From: S012-109 sp964425105 | Lineage (GTDB): Bacteria; Pseudomonadota; Gammaproteobacteria; SZUA-140 | Direction: 5' to 3' | Assembly (NCBI GenBank): GCA_964425105.1 | Contig: CAYRLE010000098.1 | Span: 1 to 7,316, forward strand | Length of the DNA: 7,316 nt | Shown here: positions 1-6,378 of the stretch, piece after piece | Numbering within the stretch: the stretch's first letter is position 1 | Layout of the letters: the number at the start of each line of letters is the position of its first letter | The notes under the pieces: model-generated | What the model was told of the DNA's origin: nothing | Seen by the model: the letters and a program-made list of their open reading frames with translations, nothing else | The model's database searches: none | Made by a program: the position numbers and the translations under genes

Positions 1-25
1 CCGGGGCATTTCAGCCGCCAGACGC

Positions 26-39
26 CAATTCATGAATTG
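26..39. repeat. 14-bp perfect palindrome (possible operator)
   Basis: CAATTCATGAATTG reads the same on both strands. It lies about 130 bases upstream of the first gene and outside any supported gene. A perfect palindrome of this length in a non-coding stretch could be an operator for a dimeric repressor, but there is no second copy in the window and no clear promoter beside it. It may also be chance or part of the 3' end of an upstream gene that is cut off by the window edge. Confidence 0.3.
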
Positions 40-62
40 ATCAGAGGTTCCTTAATTCCTGG

Positions 63-82
63 ATTCCGGCCTGCGCCGAAAT
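63..82. repeat. degenerate REP-like inverted repeat
   Basis: The arms ATTCCGGC (63-70) and GCCGAAAT (75-82) flank the 4-base loop CTGC and pair at 7 of 8 positions, with one C/A mismatch. Together with the flanking CCTGG and GACG, the element resembles the dispersed 'CTGGATTCC...GGAATGACG' palindromes that occur in many proteobacterial intergenic regions. The mismatch suggests a decayed copy. It has no run of T after it, so it is not a convincing terminator. The identification as a dispersed repeat is from memory of such elements; only one copy lies in this window. Confidence 0.45.
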
Positions 83-126
83 GACGATGGATAAATGACG
101 CAGTTTCTCTAAGAGATTTATTCAGT

Positions 127-151
127 GCTTATTAGGCACGGTTCTGATAGC
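127..151 (+). promoter_or_regulatory. possible leader hairpin upstream of the LolA-like gene
   Basis: Bases 127-135 (GCTTATTAG, with one bulged T) can pair with 144-151 (CTGATAGC) around an 8-base loop. This gives eight pairs, one of them G-U. The hairpin ends seven bases before the AAAGGAG ribosome binding site, so it could influence translation of the first gene. No well-formed sigma-70 promoter was found upstream, so whether this stretch is transcribed as a leader is assumed. The pairing is weak and could be chance. Confidence 0.2.
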
Positions 152-157
152 AAAGCG

Positions 158-164
158 AAAGGAG
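158..164 (+). promoter_or_regulatory. ribosome binding site deciding the start of the LolA-like gene
   Basis: AAAGGAG is a strong Shine-Dalgarno match. It lies 5 bases before the ATG at 170 and 8 bases before a second, adjacent in-frame ATG at 173. It rules out the upstream in-frame GTG at 125, which would put 15 extra residues in front of the signal peptide and would place the Shine-Dalgarno inside the coding region. Confidence 0.8.
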
Positions 165-169
165 AAGAT

Positions 170-997
170 ATGATGTTGAAGATGTCCCGCTTGTTGATCA
201 AAGGCGGATTGCTCGCAGCCATGGTGATGGGGCTCCCCGGAGCGGCGGCAGCAGCAGAGCCCAGTGGCGCCGAGATCGTGCAGCACTGCGATCTGGATAC
301 CTATGCCGGTGAGGACCAGCGGACCCGCCTGACTGTGATTCTGCGCGATGCTTCAGGCAACGAAAAAAAGAATATCTATCGGCGCTTCTGGAAGAATTAT
401 GCCGGTAAGAAGAATATCGTCGACAAGATGATCCTGTTTACCGAGTTCCCCCCCGATGCCAAGGGCACCGGCTTCATGCGCTGGAGCTACATGCCGGGTA
501 CGGGGAAGAATGCCGACCAGTGGCTCTATCTGCCTTCCCTGAACTCCATTCGTCGCATTTCCGTTCGCGATCCAGGCGACAGTTTTCTGGGTTCGGACCT
601 GGCCTATCAGGATATCAGCCTGCGCACGGTGGACCAGGATGAACACAAGCTGCTGCGCGTGGAAAGCAAGGGCGGCAAGGAATACTATGTCGTGGAGAGC
701 ACGCCCAAGGAAAGCAAGCCACTCTACAGCAAAGTGATTTCCTGGTACGAAAAGACGCCGGCCTGGAAGGACTGCAACAAGGTGCGCATCGAATACTATG
801 ACATCGGCGGCGGCCTGCTGAAAGTCCAGAAACTGAAGTGGCAGAAGGTCAATGGTGCCTGGGTCTGGGACGAAGTCACGGTGGACAATATCAAGACCGG
901 ACATTCATCCATTTTCAAAGTCACCGATGTAGAGGTCAATGTCGGACTCAAGGACAGGCTGTTCACCGAGCGCACACTCAAACGCGGCATTCGCTGA
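170..997 (+). CDS. LolA-like periplasmic protein (outer membrane lipoprotein-sorting protein family)
   Basis: The product is 275 aa when started at the ATG preceded by AAAGGAG. Residues 1-29 are a Sec signal peptide: K4/R7/K11, then a hydrophobic core, then an Ala-rich stretch with likely cleavage before E30-P31. The mature protein should be periplasmic. The body has the features of the LolA-like family (PF17131 type), whose members are commonly annotated as outer membrane lipoprotein-sorting proteins and often sit beside MMPL/RND transporters. Recognisable parts are FMRWSY (102-107), the QWLYLPSLNSIRRIS segment, and DSFLGSDLAYQD (137-148). Proteins of this fold bind lipid or acyl groups in a half-barrel cavity; the ligand here is unknown. 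The mature part has two cysteines, C40 near the N-terminus and C202, which could form a disulfide. A strong terminator follows at once, so this gene is probably transcribed separately from the transporter genes downstream. Family assignment is by recalled sequence pattern. Confidence 0.9.
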   Translation: MMLKMSRLLIKGGLLAAMVMGLPGAAAAAEPSGAEIVQHCDLDTYAGEDQRTRLTVILRDASGNEKKNIYRRFWKNYAGKKNIVDKMILFTEFPPDAKGTGFMRWSYMPGTGKNADQWLYLPSLNSIRRISVRDPGDSFLGSDLAYQDISLRTVDQDEHKLLRVESKGGKEYYVVESTPKESKPLYSKVISWYEKTPAWKDCNKVRIEYYDIGGGLLKVQKLKWQKVNGAWVWDEVTVDNIKTGHSSIFKVTDVEVNVGLKDRLFTERTLKRGIR

Positions 998-1008
998 TTG
1001 CCATGCGG

Positions 1009-1042
1009 AAATGGGCCCTGGCTTTGCCAGGGCCCATTTTTA
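1009..1042 (+). terminator. intrinsic terminator after the LolA-like gene
   Basis: A perfect 12-bp stem, ATGGGCCCTGGC (1011-1022) with GCCAGGGCCCAT (1026-1037), closes a TTT loop and can be extended by two A-T pairs (1009-1010 with 1038-1039). A T-rich tract (1037-1042) follows on the + strand. It begins 12 bases after the stop codon. The opposite strand has only a short T run, so the terminator is directional and serves the upstream gene. Confidence 0.92.
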
Positions 1043-1049
1043 TCTCCCC

Positions 1050-1078
1050 TTGACCTGAATGCGGAAATAATGTATAAC
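1050..1078 (+). promoter_or_regulatory. sigma-70-type promoter for the barrel/RND operon
   Basis: The -35 box TTGACC (1050-1055) and -10 box TATAAC (1073-1078) are separated by exactly 17 bases. Each box matches the consensus at five of six positions. The element starts 8 bases after the terminator of the previous gene and reads toward the DUF1302-like gene. The -10 region is duplicated: GTATAACAT occurs at 1072-1080 and again at 1082-1090. The second copy could be an alternative -10, although its spacer to the same -35 would be 27 bases, or half of a binding site. Transcription would start near 1085. Confidence 0.65.
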
Positions 1079-1083
1079 ATCGT

Positions 1084-1149
1084 ATAACATGCGGTCGGTC
1101 CAGACCCCCTGGGGAGGCTGGCTTGAGAGCCGGAAGCCTTGCATGTTAT
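1084..1149 (+). promoter_or_regulatory. possible structured mRNA leader (multi-branch fold)
   Basis: ATAACATGC (1084-1092) and GCATGTTAT (1141-1149) are perfect 9-base complements. They enclose two further hairpins: GGTC (1093-1096) with GACC (1103-1106) around a 6-base loop, and AGGC (1115-1118) with GCCT (1136-1139), which encloses GGCT (1120-1123) with AGCC (1128-1131) around a TGAG loop. The closing helix begins almost exactly at the predicted transcription start, so the fold would occupy the first about 65 nt of the mRNA. It matches no riboswitch class that I recognise. It could be a regulatory RNA structure, a protein-binding DNA inverted repeat, or a chance fold. Confidence 0.35.
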
Positions 1150-1193
1150 CATTTTAAAACAACACCTTATGTCTCTACAGCAAGAGGGCGGCC

Positions 1194-1238
1194 ATGATGG
1201 GCGAAGATCCCGCGAACGCTTCCCTCCCCCTTGATTGA
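1194..1238 (+). CDS. possible leader ORF coupled to the barrel gene
   Basis: A 14-codon ORF, MMGEDPANASLPLD, starts at an ATG preceded by AAGAGGG with a 5-base gap. This is the best translation start signal anywhere between the promoter and the barrel gene. Its stop overlaps the TTG at 1231, the first possible start of the next gene, by 8 bases, an arrangement compatible with translational coupling. An alternative is that this ATG is the true start of the barrel gene and that a one-base error or mutation in the C run at 1226-1230 has separated them. It is too short for its coding status to be judged from composition. Confidence 0.25.
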   Translation: MMGEDPANASLPLD

Positions 1239-2775
1239 TCCTGTAACCCCGCACGGATTGTTGAACGTGGCCATCAGACCAAACTATCGCTCATTCTGCA
1301 CTCCCGCTGATGAAGCGCGGTGTTACCTGGTCAGGAGGGCGGGCCGCGCCGGTTTCAAGGAAGGCCTTTGGATTGCCCTGTGGCTGTCGATATACGCCAC
1401 GCTGTCAGCGCCGGCCAGTGCGGCGGGCTGGGACTTTCTACCCTCGGATCTCAATCTGAGCGGTTACATAAAAAATGAAACGGCCTATCGCTTCCGGGAA
1501 CCCCGTTCCTTCACCAAGATGCGCAATATCTTGTCCCTGGATGTGAACTACCCCTTGGCCAGTATGGCAGAATTCACTGCCTCCGGCTGGGCCTATTATG
1601 ATGCCGTCTATGACCTGTTCGACTACGATGTCATCACCGCGCGTTCCGAGCGCGATATCGATCAGCCGCTCAATTTCGTGGAGGGGTTGCCGGAAGAGAA
1701 AGATTCACCAGTAGCCGAGATCCGGGAATTGTATCTCGATCTTTTCCTGGGCGATTTCGATGTCCGTATCGGCAAGCAGTTCGTGGTGTGGGGGGTCTTG
1801 ACCGGTGTCCGGGTGGTGGATGAAATCAATCCCATGGACTTCCGGGAACTGATCCTCCCCGATCTGCTGGATTACCGGATTCCCCTCTGGACGCTGAAGG
1901 TCGATTACTACGGAGCAAACAATTCCTATGAATTCCTCGTGATCCCGGAGTTGAAATTCCACAAGCCGGCGCCGCGCGGTTCGGAATGGGAACTGCTGCA
2001 AAAGGTGCCCGGCACCACCTTCCCGGATGACTGGACTCTGGAGAATACCGAGGTCGGTTTCAAGGTGGCGCGCACCGTATGGGACACCGAACTGACCCTG
2101 AGTTATTTCTATACCTGGGATGATTTCCCGGTGATCTTCCGCAAGGTGCGTGCCGATGAAATCCAGGAAGATCCCCAGTTCTTTCCCCGTTATACGCGCA
2201 TTCACATGTATGGGCTGACCTTTCAGCGCTCTTTCTTCGGCCAGATCATCAAGGGTGAATTCGCCTTCGTCAAGGACAAGTATTTCGGCATCAAGAACAC
2301 CTTCGACCAGGATGGCGATGGTTACGTGGACCACGAGGGCGAGGTACAGCGGGACCATATTCGCTGGGGGCTGGGGCTGGACTTCAATCTCTGGAAAACC
2401 GATTTTTCGCCTGGCATCGTGCAATGGATCATTCTGGATTACCTGGATGCCATCATTCAGGATGAATACGACACCTCCTTCAATATCTTCGTGCGCAAGG
2501 AACTGCCGCAGCATGGCGCGGTGTTCGAATTGCTGGGCATCTGGCCCATCAACATGAAGGAGTTCTACATGAAGCCGAAGATCACCTTCAATGTAACCGA
2601 GCACTTCCAGGTGGCAACGGGGCTGGATCTCTTCTGGGGCGATCCTTCGCGGGCCGGTGTCATCGTCGAGGGCGGACGTGCCACAGAGATCGTGGAAGTC
2701 GAACAGCAGTTCCGGTTCTTTGGCAATTTCGATCAGAACGACCGGCTCTTCCTGGAATTCAAATACAGTTTCTAG
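1231..2775 (+). CDS. DUF1302/alginate-export-like outer membrane beta-barrel protein
   Basis: A 514-aa product if started at TTG 1231. No in-frame ATG precedes the signal peptide; other in-frame options are TTG 1258, TTG 1261 and GTG 1267, none with a clear Shine-Dalgarno, so the start is uncertain. A hydrophobic segment (about residues 48-60, LWIALWLSIYATL) followed by APASAAG is a signal peptide with cleavage near residue 64. The long N-terminal extension before it is unusual. The mature part has many alternating polar/aromatic strands and ends in FLEFKYSF, a C-terminal phenylalanine typical of outer-membrane barrels. GKQFVVWG (181-188) and INPMDFREL (199-207) match the conserved early core that I associate with DUF1302 and alginate-export-like barrels, which are often encoded beside RND/MMPL pumps and LolA/LolB-like periplasmic proteins. 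A DxDxDG loop (D359, D361, D363, G364, D367) looks like a calcium-binding loop. The probable role is the outer-membrane component of the export route. Gene 3 follows after 57 bases. Confidence 0.85.
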   Translation: MIDPVTPHGLLNVAIRPNYRSFCTPADEARCYLVRRAGRAGFKEGLWIALWLSIYATLSAPASAAGWDFLPSDLNLSGYIKNETAYRFREPRSFTKMRNILSLDVNYPLASMAEFTASGWAYYDAVYDLFDYDVITARSERDIDQPLNFVEGLPEEKDSPVAEIRELYLDLFLGDFDVRIGKQFVVWGVLTGVRVVDEINPMDFRELILPDLLDYRIPLWTLKVDYYGANNSYEFLVIPELKFHKPAPRGSEWELLQKVPGTTFPDDWTLENTEVGFKVARTVWDTELTLSYFYTWDDFPVIFRKVRADEIQEDPQFFPRYTRIHMYGLTFQRSFFGQIIKGEFAFVKDKYFGIKNTFDQDGDGYVDHEGEVQRDHIRWGLGLDFNLWKTDFSPGIVQWIILDYLDAIIQDEYDTSFNIFVRKELPQHGAVFELLGIWPINMKEFYMKPKITFNVTEHFQVATGLDLFWGDPSRAGVIVEGGRATEIVEVEQQFRFFGNFDQNDRLFLEFKYSF

Positions 2776-2832
2776 AATGCACCTAGCGCTCATGTACGCA
2801 GACAGGCAACGCCAATCACGAGGAAAATTGTA

Positions 2833-5340
2833 ATGCTGAACCATTTCTATCTCTTTACAGTACGATTTCCGAAGGCCGTATTGATAGCGGTTCTGGTGGC
2901 CTTCGTACTGGCGTTGTCTCAGCTGGGTTCCCTGAAATGGGAGACGGATGCCCGGGTCTATTTTCCCAAGGGCCACCCCGCCATCAAGTACGATGAGTAT
3001 GTTGCGGATGTGTTCGGCGTCAAGGATTCCATCATTATCGCCATCGTCAACGACAAGGGGGTCTTCAATCCCACCACCCTGGCCAGGGTGGCACGGATCT
3101 CGGAGAAGGTCGCCATGCTGCCCGGCGTGCTCGCGCAGCGCAAGGTGGATGTCGCCTCCCTGGCCACGGCCACGGTCTTTCTGGGCAGGGGTGATGAACT
3201 GGTCAACGAGCCGCTGATGGAAGAGGTGCCCCAGGATCAGGCGGGGCTGGAGCGGATGCGCAAGATGGTCTATGACCACGCCGACCTGTTCGTCGGCAAT
3301 CTGGTGTCCGCCGACGGCAAGGCGACCATGATCCGGGTCAAGCTCAAGGAGGGCATCAAGCACCGCTACCGCTCCTATTTCGAGGTCAAGGGGATCCTCA
3401 TGGAAGAGTTGGGCGGCGCCGGCGGCGCCTGGCCCACTGCCGGCAGTTGGCAGGACGGGGCAAAGCAGGAAGGCGCCGGGCAGGGTGGCGGCCAGGACGG
3501 CAAATGGCAGGATAATGGTCAATGGGGTGACAACGAGTGGAACAAGCCCCTCCATGAGCGGGTGGCCGCCAATGGGGACCGCTTCTATATGGCCGGGCGG
3601 CCGGTGATCGAGGTGACCTCCGGGCAAAATGCCCTGGCGGATCTGCGCGTCATGGTTCCCCTGCTGTTTTTTGCCATCATTGCGGTGCTGTTTTTCATCT
3701 TCCGTAATCTGCGCGGCGTATTGTTGCCCCTCATGGTGGTGGCGGTCTCTATCACCTGGACCTTGGGTCTGATGGCGGCGGTGGGTGTGCCCATGTACAC
3801 CATTTCCACCATGTTGCCGGTCATCCTGGTGGCGGTGGGCATCGGTGATGCCCTGCATATTCTCAGTCATTATGAAGATATCGTGGTGGAGGACGGTCAT
3901 CGTGACCGCCGCGATATCGTTGCCCAGCTGATGAGCGAACTGGGAACCCCGCTGTTGATCACCACCGTGACCACGGCAGTGGGCTTTCTTTCCCTGTGGT
4001 GGGCGGAAATGCCGCCCTTCAAGGTGTTCGGCATATTTACCGCGCTGGGCATCGCCTTCTGTTGGCTTGCTTCCGTGACCCTGGTGCCGGCGGCCCTGGC
4101 CCTGATGAATCCCCATGTCAGCGGTTATCTCAAACGCCGCCGCTCGCTGCGTGTCCATTCCGAGGCGGGCACCCTGACGCGGCTGCTGGTGGGCATGGCC
4201 CAGACCTTGACCGCCAGAAAGGGCATTGCAGTGGCGGTGGTTCTGGTGCTGGCGGTAGTGGTGGGTCTGGGAGCCCAGCGACTCTATGTGGATTCGAGCT
4301 GGATCGGGGATTTCCGCAAGGACAGCGAGGTCGTGCAGGCCAACAAGCTGCTCAATGAAAAGTTTGACGGCACGATTTTCCTCAATGTGGTGGTGGACGG
4401 CAGGCACAACGATGCCATGAAGTCTCCCGAGTTGTTGTCCCGCATGGAGGCGCTGCAGAATCATGTGGATGCCATGGCCGATGTGGGGGGCTCCATTTCC
4501 CTGGTGGATTATCTGAAGAGCACCAACCGCTCGCTGCATGCCGACGATCCGGCCTATGACGTGCTGCCTGCCACGCGTCAGGCAATCAGTGAATACCTTT
4601 TCCTACTCTCGGTATCCGGTCGCCCGGAACAGCTGGATGCCGTGGTGGATTACGACTACCGCCAAGCCAACATCACCTTCGCCATCAAGACCGATCACAC
4701 CCAGCGCCTCAAGGCCATCATCGATGAGGTGCGTGATTTCTCAGCGGGCGAATTTGCTGGCCTGGGGGTGGATATCAACCTCGCGGGCTCCGCCAACAAC
4801 TCCTATGTCTGGGCCGACCTGTTGATAAAAAGCCAGGTGTTGGCCATCCTGCTGTCCAAGGTGGGCATTCTCCTTATTGCCATGCTCCTGTTCCGCTCCT
4901 TCGTCGGGGGGCTCTATACCATACTGCCGGTCACCCTGACCACGCTGCTGGTGGCAGGCGCTGCCGGCTGGCTATTGATCCCGCTGGATGTCTCTACGGT
5001 GCTGGCCGCCGGCGTGGCCATCGGGGTGGGTGTGGATTACACCGTCCATTACCTGTTCCGCTATGCCTATGAACACCGCCGTGGCCTGGACGAGTATCAG
5101 GCCACATTGGCCGCCATGCGCAGCGTGGGCAAGCCCATCGTCTTCAATGCCACCGTGGTCACCGCCGGTTTTCTGGTCCTGGGGCTGTCCCAGTTCCCTC
5201 CCCATGTCAAGCTGGGCTATTTCGTCTCCGCCTATATGGTGATCGCCTGCCTGGCTGCCCTGGTGTTGTTGCCCCTGGCCTTTGCCTATTACCGGCCCCA
5301 ATTCTCACGCACGGCACGCCTGCGACATGAGACTGCCTGA
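2833..5340 (+). CDS. MMPL-family RND transporter (inner membrane pump)
   Basis: The product is 835 aa; ATG 2833 is preceded by GAGG at 2820-2823. It has the duplicated RND plan: TM1 (about 11-30), a large periplasmic loop, TM2-6 (about 274-425), TM7 (465-482), a second periplasmic loop, then TM8-12 (about 670-820). The two central helices carry matched family motifs, GIGDALHILSHY (336-347, D339 and H342) and GVGVDYTVHYLFRY (D735, H739). The acidic residues are expected to carry protons for proton-motive-force-driven export. MMPL/RND proteins of this size move lipids, lipid-linked molecules or other hydrophobic compounds, and none of the substrate can be deduced here. No adaptor or TolC gene is adjacent; a barrel gene precedes it and a second follows, with 14 nt overlap. 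The first periplasmic loop carries an odd Gly/Gln/Trp-rich insert at residues 194-239. HpnN-type hopanoid transporters are relatives, but nothing else here points to hopanoids. Confidence 0.95.
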   Translation: MLNHFYLFTVRFPKAVLIAVLVAFVLALSQLGSLKWETDARVYFPKGHPAIKYDEYVADVFGVKDSIIIAIVNDKGVFNPTTLARVARISEKVAMLPGVLAQRKVDVASLATATVFLGRGDELVNEPLMEEVPQDQAGLERMRKMVYDHADLFVGNLVSADGKATMIRVKLKEGIKHRYRSYFEVKGILMEELGGAGGAWPTAGSWQDGAKQEGAGQGGGQDGKWQDNGQWGDNEWNKPLHERVAANGDRFYMAGRPVIEVTSGQNALADLRVMVPLLFFAIIAVLFFIFRNLRGVLLPLMVVAVSITWTLGLMAAVGVPMYTISTMLPVILVAVGIGDALHILSHYEDIVVEDGHRDRRDIVAQLMSELGTPLLITTVTTAVGFLSLWWAEMPPFKVFGIFTALGIAFCWLASVTLVPAALALMNPHVSGYLKRRRSLRVHSEAGTLTRLLVGMAQTLTARKGIAVAVVLVLAVVVGLGAQRLYVDSSWIGDFRKDSEVVQANKLLNEKFDGTIFLNVVVDGRHNDAMKSPELLSRMEALQNHVDAMADVGGSISLVDYLKSTNRSLHADDPAYDVLPATRQAISEYLFLLSVSGRPEQLDAVVDYDYRQANITFAIKTDHTQRLKAIIDEVRDFSAGEFAGLGVDINLAGSANNSYVWADLLIKSQVLAILLSKVGILLIAMLLFRSFVGGLYTILPVTLTTLLVAGAAGWLLIPLDVSTVLAAGVAIGVGVDYTVHYLFRYAYEHRRGLDEYQATLAAMRSVGKPIVFNATVVTAGFLVLGLSQFPPHVKLGYFVSAYMVIACLAALVLLPLAFAYYRPQFSRTARLRHETA

Positions 5341-6355
5341 TGAAAAATTGACAAGTCGGCAGTGGTGGCGGTACTGGCCGCCCCCCCTTTCTGCTGCCTG
5401 TTTCCTTGCCGTGGCCTCGCTGTTGATCTCAGCCGCCGCACAGGGCGATGAGAGTCGCTGGAGTTTCTCCTTCATACTGGGGGCCCATGTCACGGAAATG
5501 GAAGATCTCAACCAGGGGCTCTATAACGCACCCTTCGAAGGCAGTGCCCAGGTGCTGATTCGCGAGGGCGGTAACGCTACCGGTGGCAACGGCGAGGTGA
5601 TCGACCAGAATGAAACGGAGATCATGGACTTCCGTTTCGGGAATCCACTGCCCGACGACAGGGCGGCGACCCTGGCAGGGCTTGAATTCGCCTGGCATCC
5701 CAACGACCGCCATGCCTTCTTCATCGGCGTCAGCACCTGGGAGCGCACCTCCATCAATATCACCACCGGCAACCTGCCCCTGCAGCAGTATTTCATCAAC
5801 AATGTCGTCAACAGCAGACGTGTCGGCACGGTCTCTTTCACCGAGTACAATCTGGGCTGGCGCTACAGTTTCTTTCGCCGCCCCAAGTTCCGGGTCTACA
5901 GTTCCCTTTCCGTGCATGAGGTTTTCGATATCGATTACAAGGAACGGTGGGTGTTCCTGTTCGTGGACAGTCCCATCGATGACCTCGTCGGCGTGCGCCG
6001 CGACATGGTGGTGGAGGCCCAGACCGCCTCCCTGTTCATGGGCGGCGTCGGCCTGGGGGCGGAGTGGTTCCTGCGCGACTGGATCTCGCTGGGCTTCGAG
6101 GGCAGTTACCTCATCAGCCAGGATGACTTCACCCTGCGTCATATCAAGGAGCGCGACGATTTCATCAGCGGTGACGAGATCAACCGCAACGGCATGCCCT
6201 ATCGGCAGATGTCCGACGGGACGCTGGGCTATCTGCGCAAGGACGCCCTCCCCAAGGATCTGGAGGACCCCGATACGCGGGAGAATTTCTACGAGGCCAT
6301 GAAGCTGAATTTTGACGGCTGGCGCCTCTTGTTTCGGATCAATTTGTATTATTGA
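5327..6355 (+). CDS. predicted outer membrane beta-barrel protein, family not recognised
   Basis: The product is 342 aa. ATG 5327 lies 14 bases inside the end of the RND gene and has no Shine-Dalgarno, so translational coupling to the pump gene is likely. The alternative in-frame TTG at 5282 would add 15 residues and is less likely. Residues 21-38 are the hydrophobic part of a signal peptide with an Ala-Ala-Ala site before Q39. The mature part of about 304 aa alternates strand-like segments such as WSFSFILGAHV, RVYSSLSVHEV and ASLFMGGVGLGAEWFL with charged loops, and ends in WRLLFRINLYY, a terminal aromatic residue like the barrel-assembly signal. These points suggest a small outer-membrane barrel, perhaps 8-12 strands, loosely like OmpW- or OmpA-type proteins, though no family signature is visible. 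Operon position implies a role linked to the transporter. The role is an inference. Confidence 0.85.
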   Translation: MRLPDEKLTSRQWWRYWPPPLSAACFLAVASLLISAAAQGDESRWSFSFILGAHVTEMEDLNQGLYNAPFEGSAQVLIREGGNATGGNGEVIDQNETEIMDFRFGNPLPDDRAATLAGLEFAWHPNDRHAFFIGVSTWERTSINITTGNLPLQQYFINNVVNSRRVGTVSFTEYNLGWRYSFFRRPKFRVYSSLSVHEVFDIDYKERWVFLFVDSPIDDLVGVRRDMVVEAQTASLFMGGVGLGAEWFLRDWISLGFEGSYLISQDDFTLRHIKERDDFISGDEINRNGMPYRQMSDGTLGYLRKDALPKDLEDPDTRENFYEAMKLNFDGWRLLFRINLYY

Positions 6356-6378
6356 CCCCTGTTTCCGGAGTAGCTGAC

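Noticed and set aside
1..84. C-terminal end of an upstream gene
   Set aside because: Each forward frame is open from the left edge to a nearby stop (ending at 35, 40 and 84), but the tails are too short to judge and none carries a recognisable motif; one would run through the REP-like repeat.
1084..1149. Integron attC-like site suggested by the TAAC...GTTA inverted repeat
   Set aside because: The outer boxes do not fit RYYYAAC/GTTRRRY, and no integrase or gene cassette context is present.
1705..4539. A 944-codon open frame on the - strand, longer than any accepted gene
   Set aside because: It runs antisense across most of the barrel gene, the intergenic gap and two thirds of the pump gene, both of which have clear family motifs and signal or membrane segments. 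Its translation is rich in His, Gly, Gln and Asp with no domain. It reflects high-GC codon usage on the sense strand, which leaves few antisense stops.
5387..5401. Lipoprotein signal at C25 of the second barrel protein
   Set aside because: The residues before the cysteine (S-A-A) lack the aliphatic residue at -3, and the hydrophobic core continues well past the cysteine to an Ala-X-Ala signal peptidase I site.
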